NCBI RefSeq assembly: GCF_030253575.1
Contig: NC_080567.1
Location: forward strand, 30,640,501-30,704,500
Length of the DNA: 64,000 nucleotides
Reading direction: 5' to 3'
From: Rhododendron vialii
Taxonomy: Eukaryota > Streptophyta > Magnoliopsida > Ericales > Ericaceae
Below the pieces are notes generated by a model. It ran no database searches and was not told where the DNA came from. It saw only the letters and a program-made list of their open reading frames with translations. Positions within the stretch are counted from its first letter, which is position 1. Every line of letters begins with the position of its first letter. A program made the translations under genes and the position numbers. This document shows, in pieces, positions 11,973 through 25,700 of the stretch.

Positions 11973-12851
11973 TAACCTAACAAAGCTTTTGGATGAAGTG
12001 ATTTTAAAAGGGAAAAAAAATAAAAGATTGTGATTTCTAGCCAAATCTTTCATTTGGATTGAGAATTTTGATGGAAAATAGGGAGAAAATACAAAATTTT
12101 GAAAAAAAAAAAATTTATTGGCTCATTCCCTTTATCACCCAATCTCACCAGAAATGGTAAATTTTGGTGAGAAATGACTCTCTTTTCTTATCTCACTCTT
12201 TCTCACCATCTAAAAGGACGGTAAGAGCTACAAGTCAAATCGGGGTTTTCTTTGGAGGACATGGCTAAGTCGATTGGGTGGCCTAGTTTTGGTGGTGGTG
12301 GTGGGCCTTTCTTAATACATATTGACAATTTGATGCATTCATTTTTTAGATCTCCTCTTGACATTGATTATGCTAGAGAACAAATTGGTTGATCACCGGT
12401 TAATATGATTTTAAAATGCATTCACCTGAACATAAATGGATTAAATGGTTCCAATCCAGACATATATTGTCTTTTTTTCAACTTAACTGCGCTTCAAGAT
12501 CATATCAATTAGTATTTGATCATCGTGATTTCGGCCATGGTTAATAAACGAGCCTTAAAAAAGTAAATGTATCAAATCATCAAAACTAGTCCGAAAACTG
12601 CAAAAGTGGACTATCTAATTAAGCCAACTCGTCCCCAAGGTGATGCAAGGCAAGCAAGGCTAGCACCTTGGGCCCCAAATTTTGTTTAAGATAAAGGGCC
12701 ACAAATTTTTTAGTGTTATACGAGGTATAAAAAAATAAACCTTTATGAATAAGAATTCATACCAAAAAAAAAAGTGATATTCAAGTGGTACTTTTGCAAT
12801 CTTGTAATAATCACTACTTTCAGAAATTGGGTTCGGCTGAAATAAGCCCAT

Positions 12852-13153
12852 GAGCATCTCCAGTCTTAACCCATTTTAAGATTCAAATTTAAAAATGGGG
12901 CAAAAATTACAAAAATCTCTCTCTAATTTTTGACCCAAACCCTTCCCCATTTTGGGTTTCACCCATTTTTTTGCCCAAATCTGAGACAACTTTTGCCTTG
13001 ACCCATTTCTCCAACGGCTAGTTAGAGAGAAAAAAAGAGGGAGATGTATAAAATTTAGGTTTGATAGTTGGAGATGTATCTATCCAAAATGAGTTTTTAC
13101 CCAAAATTTGACTCAAATTTGAGGAAAAATATGGGTGAAGGCTGGAGATACTC
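12852..13153. mobile_element. MITE with GAGCATCTCCAG ends
   Basis: Left end GAGCATCTCCAGTCTTAACCC pairs with the right end GGGTGAAGGCTGGAGATACTC as a 21-bp inverted repeat with about four mismatches. The interior is repetitive (ttttgacccaaa, aaatttgag). Confidence 0.65.
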
Positions 13154-14799
13154 GTAGGTACGGAAAAAAAGAAGAAGACAATAACAGTTAGAACTCCAAT
13201 ACAGCTATTACATACTATATGAATGTACTTTTTGTCGTATATCTATTCACTTTTTTTGGATATCAATATATCTTTTTTTCTATTATCCAAAGCTCAATTG
13301 ACTTTAATTAGTGTTTTCCTCATAAACTTAATCTTAAGTTATGCCATGTTTTTTTACATTCTCAGATTGATATATTATTATTCATTTTGTTTGATAGTAA
13401 AAATACCTACTCCATAGCCTCAACTTTAAAGTTTACCTCGGGCTCTCAAGGGACTTGTTAGGATACGTGAAAATGTTCAGAAAAGAAAAATGAAAGATTT
13501 GAATTCACTTTAATATTTCCAGGCTCCCAAAGTGCTTGGGACAGCCCTACATCTACACAGACTAGAGAAGACCGTGTCCTCTGAAAATAAACAAGGCTTG
13601 TTTGTCCTGGGCCTCAAAATTTATGCGCACCGTCTTAATAAAAAATTTCTATTTATCTCTCTTCATCTATTATTTTAAAAAACATTTTTTAAAATTCAAA
13701 CCGAACAAAACCACAATGATTGAAACCGCGAGAAACGGACGGGTGAGATGGAGGATCGGGGCAGATGCATGATAGTACGCTGGGAAAATAGCTATCCTGT
13801 AACCACGTGGGCAGAGTAAATGCCGCTGTCTCAGGCTGGTATGGGGTTTTATGCAGCAGTTGGGGAAGAAGAAAGAAGTGGGGCCCTGGCATTGAGGGGA
13901 CAAGACCACGTTATTGGGTCTGTTTTTTGTCGCAGTAGGGTACCTTTACGTGGGACGATGTGACCAGTTGACTGGATCTGGGCTCCACTATTATAAGGCA
14001 ATTATGACTGAATGATTTACTGTTAACTTAGAGAGAGAGGGGGGCTCGAACCGGCTTGTAGTCCAATGACACTTTCTCGCCTCTCTCGCGTGGGAGATAA
14101 GTGTTCAATTCTTGTCAGAAGCTCGAGTGTTTAGTTTGGTTGATGATGCTCTTTGAGCTTACCCTACTCATTTTTTGCCTAGTGATACCTCTTTTTCATC
14201 TCCTTAAAAGTAAACGAGACATTTATCGAGTGGAAAAAAAAAAAAAAAGAAAGGAGAGAGAGGGGCGGGGGGCCTCGTTCTCGGAGTTTGGGATCACAAT
14301 AGATGCTGGGTCAGGCTTTTTTCTCCACATTTTTCAAGGTTTACCTTTTGGGAGTACAGGAGGAATAGTATCTTTCTCCTCTTGTCTTGATTAGATTTTA
14401 GACACGGTAATCACCCATGTGTTTTGTTTTGATAACAGAAAAACTACAGTACTAATCTTTCTTAATTACTAGTACACAGAAACAAATGTCGGATGGAAGC
14501 ATACAGATTTGAACACAGGTGTGTTAAGAATTATCTGATTCGTGTGTATGCTACATCTGTCTTATCGAACTCACGGGTATCAGATAATTTTGGACATAGA
14601 CAAATGTGTACAAATATGTGCTCTTTCATCTATGTATGTTGCCTTACTCTATCTATGTGATTCTGAAATCTTCATTCTTCAACTTTGGTTTCAAATTTTA
14701 GAATGTCAAAATTTTTTGAAGGCTTATGTGATAATTTGACATTTGAAATTCGACATATTTAAGATGCCTGCTGGTCCAACCATCATGTCAAATTTACTA
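13154..14799. other. Intergenic, no gene seen
   Basis: No domain is recognisable in any frame. A possible old SINE lies at ~14040-14150 (tRNA-like gggagataagtgttcaattct), too weak to call. Confidence 0.35.
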
Positions 14800-15081
14800 C
14801 TCCCTCCATCCCATTTTTAAAGTCCAGTATTTCATTTTGGGCTGTCCCTTAATAAGTGTCTATTTTGTAAAGTTAGTGGGTAAAAGTTGATACATTTTTC
14901 ATTTTACCCGTAAAAGTAGATTCTATTTTAAAAAGTTAGTGAGTAAAAATATAATGATGATGTTTCCATAGAGAGTAAGTAGAGAAAATGGAAGTAAAAA
15001 TTGATGTGAAAAGTGTAATGATGATGTTTTCTTTATAAGTTGGAGTTATGAAGCGGGACATTTAAAAAGGGACGGAGAGAG
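14800..15081. mobile_element. Stowaway MITE
   Basis: A 282-bp element with ends CTCCCTCCATCCC and GGGACGGAGAGAG, flanked by TA at 14798-14799 and 15082-15083, as expected for a Tc1/mariner-type MITE. Confidence 0.85.
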
Positions 15082-15390
15082 TATAATATTAGTTTAGGAA
15101 GTTTTGGAGAGTAAACTAATGAAAGATAAACTTTGATATCAATGTCAAATGACACATAGACATCTGACATTTTGGTAGTGATTTTACATGTCAATTTTTC
15201 CACTTGGCATGCCATGACACCATGTCAACGTTAATATCCTTTGTTGGAGATGCTCTTAACCTTCTTCCACCTTCTTCATTTGGAAGAAGGTTTGTCTTAT
15301 TGGCACTCCCTTCTACACCAAATCAAATCCAATATTAACACCATAAAAAAAAACAGCTGGACTACGATCACCGCATGTAATTTGATCGTC

Positions 15391-15672
15391 CACCGCACGC
15401 CTTTTGAGGCCCATTCCGGGTCTCAAAAAAATACAGAAAAATATTCAAAAAATTTAAAATAATATTTTACGGGACCCTGTAAAAAATCAGCTCCAACGGA
15501 TATCGGTAGATATGTTTTTTGAATTTGTAGGACGAAACTGTAAAACTAAACAGTTTCGTTCCTACGAATTCCGAAAAACATACCTACCGATATCCATTGG
15601 AGCTGATTTTAAAATTTCAAAACTTATGAATATTTTTCTGTATTTTTTTAGGCCCAAAAGGCATGCAGTGAC
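15391..15672. mobile_element. Long foldback (hairpin) element
   Basis: The core arms 15484-15541 and 15550-15610 are inverted copies with about six differences over ~58 bases (tcagctccaacggatatcgg against ccgatatccattggagctga) separated by only eight bases. Outer arms continue to ccgcacgccttttgaggccc and ggcccaaaaggcatgcagtg. The transcript of either strand would form a long hairpin. No target duplication is clear. Confidence 0.75.
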
Positions 15673-16706
15673 CCTAGACTTTTTGTAAAAAAAAATAATA
15701 ATAACACCATTAGAAAGGAGTAGAGAAGAACCCTAATAAAGTATTGGGATTTACCTGCACTCGCCACACCTTTACAACTATTGTTTCAGGCTTTAAGAAA
15801 ATTAAGAGGCTTTCCCATTTAAAAGTTTCTTTTTGTTTGATTCCTTCAGTTTTGATGGGCTTGGAAATTATGTGAAAACTTCATTCAATAATGTTGAACC
15901 TAGAAGTTTATTTATTTTTACTTTTTTCGGGTAAATCATGAACCCAGAAGTTGCTTGAGAATTGTGAGAAAGTGGCTCAAGCTCCCTTAGCAACTTAGTC
16001 TTTGTTATCTTCGACATTTGGGTTTTCAGAACCACCCCCTCTCTTCACTTACTACCCCAAAAAATTCTCCCAAAATATAAACTAAACTAACCCAGACCAT
16101 GTTCGTTTTGGAATTCTCTTTACGCACGGTCCTCAATAAATTCTCTCAATTATTACTCTCATTTCTTTATCTATCTCTCTCCACTCCCAAAACCCAAAAT
16201 CTCAAAACAAATGGTCTTAGAGTTTGAGCTTTGATTTGGGTTCTCGAGGCAGACCAGTGCCATCTTGACTTACAAGTTCAAGCCCAATGTTGTACCTTGT
16301 TTGGATCAGCCCATCCTGCTGGACCCTAGCTAGGGAAAACCATTGTGGGTCATGGTTTGAGTAGAGATCGGTTACATTGTCAACTAATCTACCCCTTGGC
16401 CCAATTAGGCTTTCCATCCTCAAGGCTGTAAAAAGAGTCGAGATCAACAATAAGTTGTTCTAACTTGTCTTGAATATTAGCTTATGCATGTGCAAACTTG
16501 GTTTCCGTATCGGTCAAGTTGATCTCATACAAGCTTTAAACAAGTTAATTACAAGCTAAAGTCAAGTAGCTTATTTTCTTATAAAGATAAAGCATAAGAT
16601 AACATATTCGAACTTAGAAAATCAAAAGACAAACATAAACAGCAAACAATAAGTACGTATAGATCGCCGTTCATTGATCACATGCATAAAGGACACTGTT
16701 CATTAG
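15673..16706. other. Intergenic plus presumed 3' UTR of the ARGLU1-like gene
   Basis: No coding signal is seen. The 150-250 bases nearest 16706 are probably 3' UTR of the minus-strand gene. Confidence 0.4.
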
Positions 16707-19700
16707 TCATTTGAAGCCAATTGCAAACGACACTTTCGGCCTGGTTTTGTTCTTGCCCAACAACTTGAGCTGGTTTGCACGTTCTTCTTCCTCTTGCTGC
16801 TTCTTCCTTCGCATTGCCTCTTCTTTTTGTCTTTGAAGCTCCTCCAGTTCTCGATAACGTTCCTCCTCCCTTCGCTGCTGCTCTAAAGCTTCCCTTCTCT
16901 GAGCTTCTTCCACCTTCCTCCTGTTCTCTTCAAGCATCCTTTCCAGCTCTTCTTTCTGCTTTCGAGCTTGTTCCTGCACAAACCCACAAAATCGTCCACA
17001 CAGTTTTTCCCTACCATTGTTACTCAGGGTTGGGGAAAAGGAAACTGCAACTCACAGATCGGAGACTCAAATCCGGCAGGTATACTTGCCAATGGAGCAA
17101 CACTAGGCCAGGGGCGGAGCTACGTAATGGCCTAGGTGGCCACGGCACCCCCTCTGTTTTTAGTAGTTTCATGAATAAATTTAGAACAGCACCCTAGGTT
17201 TAGAAAAGTTCTACTCACCTCCAATTTTCCTACAATGTACTACATGAGAGCGCCCCCAATTATTCTACTTATATAACATCGCCCCCGTTGTTATCATTAT
17301 ACATGGATTATGAAACAAAAATGTTGATGTAATATAAGTCATGGCCCCACCTGTATCTTGCTTTGGTACACTTATTATGGCTCCTCCCTAAACAAAATAC
17401 ATAATTCAAACCCGGCACTATGCCAACCCCTTGGTCTCTAGAATCCCCAAATTGACTGGATAAGGTTTAGTCTGTGTGCAGGTAGGATGGGGCTAAGTGC
17501 AAAAAAAAAAAAAACAGCGTTCCAAATGTGACTCTGCAGTAGCAAAACCGCATTGCAACTTCACTTCTGAAGGCATGCGCACGCAGATGGAATTTTCACT
17601 CATTATTGTACATGAATCTGACCCAATTAACTTTCCATGTTTTGCATAAATCCGTTTATTTATCAATTAGAGGAAGTTATGGCACTATCCTAGAACAATC
17701 GTGTCTTCCCCTTAAAAGGCAACTCAATCTTGTCCATATTAGATTCAATCAAATGTTTGGTAAATAACTGCCAAGCCGCCAACAGCACAGAAAGAACTGG
17801 AAATGGAAAACCTTTTGAAGCACCTAAAGGGTGTGATTGTGGATTTGTCCCAATGATAAGCACCTGTGTTGCTTTTAAAGAATGTGATGTTGCAATGGCA
17901 CATTTAAGGTACTTGCTTTTAAAGAATGTGATGTTGCAATGGCACATTTAAGGTACTTGCCTCTTTTTGCTTTGACTCAATGAGAGCAGCTTCCTTCTCT
18001 TTTTCAAGTTGAGCCGCAACCTCATCAAGAAGTTTATTTCTACCTTCCTCCAATTGCCTCCGTACTTCGAGCTTAGTTTCCTCAGAGTCCAAGCTCTCTT
18101 CAACTTTCTTCCGTATTGCTTCTTCCACTCTTTTTGCAGTTTCTTCTTCTATCAGTTTCATTTCCGCCTCTTGTTGACGCCTGTGGACCATCAAAAAGTT
18201 AAGCAGGAAATAGCCACTGATGGTGGGAGGAAAATAAAGTGTTTCTTAATTCGAGAAATGCTGAGGCCGGGCCAGTCAGTGAAACCCTGCCTTTGAAGCT
18301 TCTTTCCCAAAAGTAGAAAACTAAAAAAATGCCTCAAGCCAGTTAATAGTAAAAGTGAAAAGACAATTGTCATAGCATTCCCCGTCCTTTCTTCCTCTCA
18401 GATTAAGCATTATATAATGAATTGCAAACTAACCTTCATGACGACACTTTTAAGGCATACCTCTAACCGATTCCTGATCCAAACAAATGAGTTTCAAAAC
18501 TGGCGAACAGTAGATAAAAGAGGCATCCAAGTGATCATCAAATATAACAAGTTGAACTATAGCAGTATCTTCCTTCAAATAAGCCTGTGGAGAAAGATGT
18601 CAAGTAACCTGTGGCAGTTTTAAAGCTAATCATCATAGTACTTCAATCCTCGTAATAAACTAGCATTCTATCAAAGCAAATCCTAATTTGTTTTATATAT
18701 ATGCCCCTATATTGTTCATCCGATTAACTTTAGGTGTCAGAAAGGAAGGAGAAAGAAACAGTGATTCCACGGATTGCAAAACGATTCATAGGAAACATTT
18801 ATGTTGGTTTCAGCAAAAAGAAGAGGGGAAGAAAAGAAGCATCCCCTCTTTTTTGGTAGGACGGATGAGAGAGAGATGGGTAGGGAAATGGAAAGGGAAA
18901 AATCTTGCACCACAAAAACCAATTTGTGCAATTTTAGGCAGAATCGTTAAGGCAAGACCTTTCCCTCTACTTTTACCAAAGACTTAACCAAATCCTAGAG
19001 GCCAGCCAATGCAATCTTTTCTTTTCCCATCTTGTTTCTCACTAGGTCCTCGACATATAAGACAAGTCATGTTCATAGTTCCCACGAGGAAAAGATACGG
19101 ACAACCGAAATGGTTACAAAAAGAGAAGCTAAACTGACACTAGTCAGTCTTAGATTTCTTAAAAAGGAACTCCTAATGAGTGTGAGCCCTATTAAGGGTC
19201 AGTATTGTTGGAAATTGTCCCACATCAGTTAATCATCTCCTCCAAAAACTAGTATATGAGCCTGGGCGGCCTCTCCACTCATTGTCAATTGCTTTTGAGT
19301 TGGATGCTTTAACATGGTATCAGAGCTAGGTTTTCGGAGACTTTTCCCCTTTGTTTGTGTCATAGTTGCACTTTGTTTCGTTGTGATCCGTGTGTTCCGG
19401 ATCCTTTGTTGACCTCTCCACAAATCGAGAGTTGCATGTGAGGGGGAGTGGGGGAGTGTTGGAAAATGTCCCACATCGGTTAATCATCTCCTACAAAAAC
19501 TAGTATATGAGCCTGGATGGCCTCTTCACTCATTACCAATTGGTTTTGAATTGGATGCTTTAACAAGTATATCTTACTTTTTGTTGGAAAAGTAAGATCA
19601 TAAAGCAAGAGTTTTTTTTTTTTGGCTCAGCAAGCAGGAGTTAGCAAACCCAATTCTGCCTCAAGGATAGAAGATCGTTAATTAATGTTCTGAACCCATA

Positions 19701-22700
19701 AGACGAATTAGGATTCAAGACAAGAGAAAAATAAGAAAAGGGAGAGGACAATAAAGAGAGCCAAATCCTAAGGATTGAATAAAGGGTTAAATACCTAGAC
19801 ACCCCTCGAAGTTTACCTCTTTGTCTCGCTCACCCCCTCTAAGAATTTCGCCTACAGCCAAACCCCTTCATTTAAAACTTTAAAGTTTTCACTTGGAGGA
19901 CCTAACACCGTTGGACGGAATGCATGAAAAGTCCATTTTACACTTACATATATATATATACCACACCAGACCACCATCATGCCATTTACCAGTTCATTCC
20001 ACCACCGACGACCATCACGCCATTCACCACCATCAAACACCATCTTTTTCTCCTCATCACCACCACCATCACGCCATTCACCATGGCCAAACACCACAAC
20101 CGAACACCATCTCATTCCAAACACTTCTCTCTCTGCATAATCATTGGGAGTGTTGATGGAGATACGCAATTTAGGGTTCTAATCGAGTCTTTTGGGCACT
20201 CGAATCGACAGACCCAGGTGTGAATCCTGTCAAAAGCCTTCGAAAATAGCAGCATCTAGTTCAAATCTCACTGAATCTGGTCTAAATCAAGTGGGACAGG
20301 TGCGATAAGGGTTTGCGAAGGCTGAATCGAAGGTTACACGCACGACTAGGGTTCGAAAGACTCTGGAACAACTCGAATCAAGGTTACACGTTTGAGGTCT
20401 GATTAGGGCTCGGACAGGTTCAATCAAGTCGAACACCCTTCGAAATGGCTCAAATCAGGGTTTTGAAACTCGATTTGAGATTATTTTGGTGTTTTCAAGT
20501 TCCATCTGTGGGGTTTTGGTTGATTTCGAGTTTGATAGGTACAGTTTTTGGTTCGAAAATAGCTGGTCCAGTCGATGGTGGTGGTTGCTGGCATGGGTGG
20601 TGGTCTCCGGCGTTGATGGTGGTCGCCAGCAGTCTCCGGCGGTCGGTGGTGGCTGGTGGCGGTGGTGATTTCGGGGGGGAGAGAGAGAGATGGGGGCAAT
20701 TTCAGAACATTTTATAACTTTCAACAGAATTTAAGTAAAAAAATTTAACAGTTTTAGAAGGAACCTTGACAGAAGGCGTCTACAAGACAAAAAAAACTTT
20801 AATGAGGGGGTCTTTCGATAGGCAAAATTCTAAGAGGGGGTGAGCGAGACAAAAAGGTAAACTTCGAGGGGTGTCTAGGTATTTAACCCTTGAATAAAAG
20901 CAGGCACAAACAACACAAATCAATAAATGATACCTTCTCAACCGTGACCTCATGCAAAACCAAGAAATGTAGTGATGAAGATCACGAAATAAAAAAGGAA
21001 ACATACAACCCAAGGCCTAGATGAAGCAAGAAGACAAACAGAAGTTGCAACAAAATATCATGTCTATTATTTCCATAAAGGATAAAATCACAGGCAAAAG
21101 AAATGCGGAAATAAAAAAATGAGCAGAAATATACTGGGAAATAAAGCAGTATACTGGGGGGAAAATAAGTATAATAAGGAAATTAAAGGTTCCTAAAATT
21201 TCTGCATTATCCAAAATGATGTCAAGGTTGCAGTTTCTCTGCACCTCACAAAAAATGCCAGCATAACTGTGACCCTTTTACTTTCAAATTGCACAGAACA
21301 GTACCAAAAGGACAAAAAATTGAGTCTAAAGATATGGAGAAGGAAAACAAATGTTTTTAGATAAAGTGAATCACTAAGGAGATAAGGCAACTAATCTACC
21401 TTTTCTTCTCTTCTTCATCTTCTTTTCTCACTTTTACACCAGCATTTTTGTGCTCTTTTGACCCAGTACTTGGACTGCGCAATTTAGTTATAGGAGATAA
21501 TGAAGTACTAATACTTCTGTGTCTCCTATAATGTCTTGGTGTTGGAGACCGAGTCTTGTGCCGTCTTGGAGTTGGAGATGGACTTCTGCGGCGTCGAGGG
21601 GAAATTGAACGACTTCTTTGCCTATGTAAACACACATAAGTTACTGAGCAGCAACTAAAATTTTGGGAATCCTATTTCATAGCACCATGCTGACCATGAT
21701 CCAGCACAGTACGTACATAAGCGTGTACAGTTGCCTCAAACATTAAACTGAGCGCTCCCACTTGTATCACATGGAACCGCCATAGAATCGAGCAACGAAG
21801 CCACCCTCATTGACAAACGTCACCTGCTGACTACCCATAGGAAGGGAAGCACCTCGACCTTCTTATACTTCTAGGAAAACTAAATGAACTCTGTTCACTC
21901 ACAATGCTCTTGATATGCTACAAATACTCTCTTTAGCATATTACTGATATTTAGCACAACAGATAAAACTCCCCCAGAAGTCACCTTCCCAAAAACTCTT
22001 GCTTGCAACTTGAAGGCACGGTCATCAGATTGACCAAAACTGGGATTACTTTTAGAAGAATTATGGTGATATGGTCATCACCCGTAAGCATAGTCATGGA
22101 AAGTGAGAAATCTTAATCTTTTTTTAAAAGAATTATTTATTTTAGAAGAACTCTTAATGCCACAACTTTATAACCAATACCAAGAGTCAGTACACAACTA
22201 TCAATATATGTCTGCCATAAGAAGTAAAACAAACAAGCCCATTAAATGAGCAGCATGATAAAGAAAATCATATTCAATTATGGCAATTCATTTCCCAAAA
22301 GGAAATTCGAATTTGACGAAGAATGTGAATAAAGATGAAAACTTTTTTTTTTCTTTCTTGATATGCAGATGAAGAATATAACTCTTACACGAGAAAAAAG
22401 AACACACTCACTTCCAATAGCATTATACAATTTCTCTGAACTCCTGAGAGAATATAGTTTTGCTCCCAATTCAGTATCAGAATTTTTATCCATGTGAGCA
22501 GCCAGAAGCTTCTCTACCCTAAAATCTGACCAAAACTCTCTGACGACTTACTCCTCCTTTCTCAACTCCCCCTCAAATGCTCCCTCAAGATGACCATGCT
22601 AAGATCAGTCCCCTCATTGTATCTTTTTCTATTTCTGCACAAATATGTTTGTACATAGGAATCGACACGTGTTATGCATAGAGAGGGTTTGATTACTGGA

Positions 22701-25700
22701 TTCGCTTGTTTGCAAACAGTGGATTTGTGTTTTCTTTTGATAAGATGACACTGGTATGATGTGTTATTGGGGATTGTTATTCCTACTTGTTGTGGGTTAT
22801 TTTGAACTAAAGGATTGAGATTATAAGTGTATAACCTGTGTGCGTCCCTCAAAACCCAATTCATGGGCGGATAACAATGCCAACGCCAACGTTTTACTGT
22901 TGAGTATTTTGATCAGATTTATTTAGTTTCCCAACGTGTTTTTTTCGGGCTTCTACAGTATCATGTGAGAGCTAATACTGGCTGATCCTGTCCATTTTTT
23001 TCACATTGAAACTCAAATGCTCATCTTTGGGAGAGTACCAAATAGCGCCACATTCCACCTTCTAACCAGGGAACAAAGAAGGAAATGGGGAGTCACCAAA
23101 TAACTTAGCCTGGGTATTTTAAAGTAATATAAAGAAAATAAACTTAGAAAAGGGTGCATTGGAGAGGTCGTTTGGACATGCTTTCATCCATTATTGTTCT
23201 ATATGGTCATTTTAACTTCTTATCAAGACATGATAGGGCATTTGGTACCTTCTTAAGACATAGAACTCCACGTGCTTATGATTCTAACTTCGTCATAGGC
23301 CTTTTACATACAAAAAATAGTTTTGTATTGACTATGTTTACTCTCATTAGCCTATAATTGGGAGCTAGAAGAGTTGGAGTAGATAAGAATCAAGCCCATC
23401 CTCCACATGTATGTCAATGTATAAATGGTATTACTATGTTTCCCAGGGGACACATTTGGCTTAAGTCACATTCCCCCAATGAGGAGATTCAAATTTCACT
23501 CTCCTCTATAAGGAAAAGAAACACATAAGATGGTGAGTCTCAGGATCAAAACCAGCTATATTGGCAAAACTTATGACGACTAACTCTAAATTCTATCCAA
23601 GAGAGAATGCTTAGAAAGTAGATGAACTGGTTCAAACACAATTGACAATCCTAACAAGCTACTTATTCAACAGGCTCTTCATATTTTTGACAAAATCAAA
23701 GTACACAAACAACTTTGAGCGCAAACTTTTTTTCTTGCTCCAATGGCTGTCCGTCGGAATTTAGGTCTAAGGAGCCGATGATGTGACGTAGAACAAGGGA
23801 ACAGCTGCTACTTTTGGTGAAAATGTAGAGGTAGGGCAGCAACATAGATATAAAGGAAATTCGCAGTAACGATTTCTATGAGGCCAAATGTTAATAAGAA
23901 ATATGGTTCAAGGATGTATGACAGCTAAAGATTTGTTTGAGAAACAAGAAGAAAATTTCTTGTGTTTCTAGCTTTGTACCGTGGATTGTAAGGGCATTCT
24001 CTGTCTACTTTCTGGTGCTAGTTTGAATTGTTGAAAGGGAAAAGGATTAATACTTCTCAACAGATTGACTTGAGATCTTAAAAGGACTTACTCCCTCATT
24101 CCCAAAATATTTGACCTTTTTGGTACTGCGTGCCATTTTGGATTGCTTATATCTTTCGATTTATAAAGTTTATGGGATTTTAAAAACTTTGTTTAATAGA
24201 ACTAATTAAAATCTATCAAAAAGATCCATACTGCATATTCTTTAACATTCACATTGAAAGATATATGCACTTGAAAATAGCACGCTATCCCAAAAAGGTC
24301 TTTAACATTTTGGGATGGAGGGAGTATTATTCTAGAAACTTGCAAAACATCCCACCTTGATTACTCTTGCATCACCATATAATATCATTGCAGTTCCAAT
24401 TTGAATTCGCAAGTACGTTTCTTTACAGAGTTAAGAAGAGTACAAGGGTATACCATGCCTTGGGAAATCCACTTACAACTAAGACATAATCTTTATAAAC
24501 TAAGGAACATTCTTTCCTAAATCTATCTAGACCAGCTAGCAAAAGTGGAAAAGCCCGTCTTCATAACATCCCTGCAATCTCCACTCCTACCTCTTTGCCC
24601 AATCTCTAATCACTTCTCTCTGCACTGGCTTAAACCAAGTCTTACCTATTCTCCTCAACCCACTTTCCTCCTCTGCCTCCAAGTCTTCCTCAAGGATGGA
24701 GTTTTGTGATAATATTGGAGCGGATAGGAGCAAGGCCATGAGGAGCGGCCACCATATTGCAAAGGATTTGGACGGTTGCAGGGTCCAATAGGATGGGAAC
24801 GTCCCCCTGCTGAAAGCTACATGGCAACAACAACTGGCATAAAAGAGCCTTCAGGATTCAACTTCCTTTCCAAGGTTTAGAAACTTGCGCCAGCCATTAA
24901 CTTTGGAGTGACCTCTCTGTGTAGCACGATTTCGAAGGCAATAGCAGTAGATAACAATAGTGTGACCCATCGCCTTCGGAAGGAATTTCGAAAGACAAGC
25001 AACAATGACAATGGAAGGCCAAGCTGATTAGCGTCTGACCTCGCACGAGTGTTATCGCCTGTCATTGCCATCGCAATCACACTACGCAGACAGGTCACTC
25101 CAAAGTTGACAGTTGACCCGAGTTTCTAAACCTTGGAGAGGACAACCAAAACCAGAAGCCTCTCCTTTAAGCCAATTGCCTTTGCCACACGCCTCCATCA
25201 AATGGGAGAAATTACCATCCAAGTGAACCTTACGACTTTTCAAATCCTCCACAAATTGGAAGCCGCACCTCCTCCAGCCGATGCTCCTCACCACCTCCAA
25301 TACTACCACAAAACCCTGAGGCCTCGAGTATGGTAGGTAGATGGAGGGGACAAAGAGGCCTAGATTTACACCAACATAAATGATAAAAGCTTGTTGCAGG
25401 TCAGGGAGGATGTGGAGAGTAGAGGATTCGCTGCAGTCGGTTAGGGGGAAGTGGGGTTGAAAGGGAGAGAGGGAGAGATGAAGATGCTTCTTGAGAGATT
25501 TTGCTCATGCGATCTTCTATACTGTTGAGAGGCAGGGGCCGAACGTGCCCTTTGTCTAGCACAGCCAACTTAGCAAATCTTTCATTTATTGGGTGGCATC
25601 CACAAAAAGGGTTGGTTGGATTCTCATATCAGTGTGAATGACTGAATGCAACTAGTCAAGTAATAATTAACGTGAAAACCGTCCATATTTATGGAAATGA

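Noticed and set aside
17961-18194. Open frame running past the exon 3 end of ARGLU1 (…EASTLN)
   Set aside because: It reads into intron 3. Only a border after GAG keeps the frame with exon 4 and matches the ARGLU1 family.
20445-20724. Overlapping frames on both strands within the MULE
   Set aside because: Low-complexity GGT/CCA-rich sequence inside a non-autonomous element. Considered only as possible captured DNA, not as a gene.
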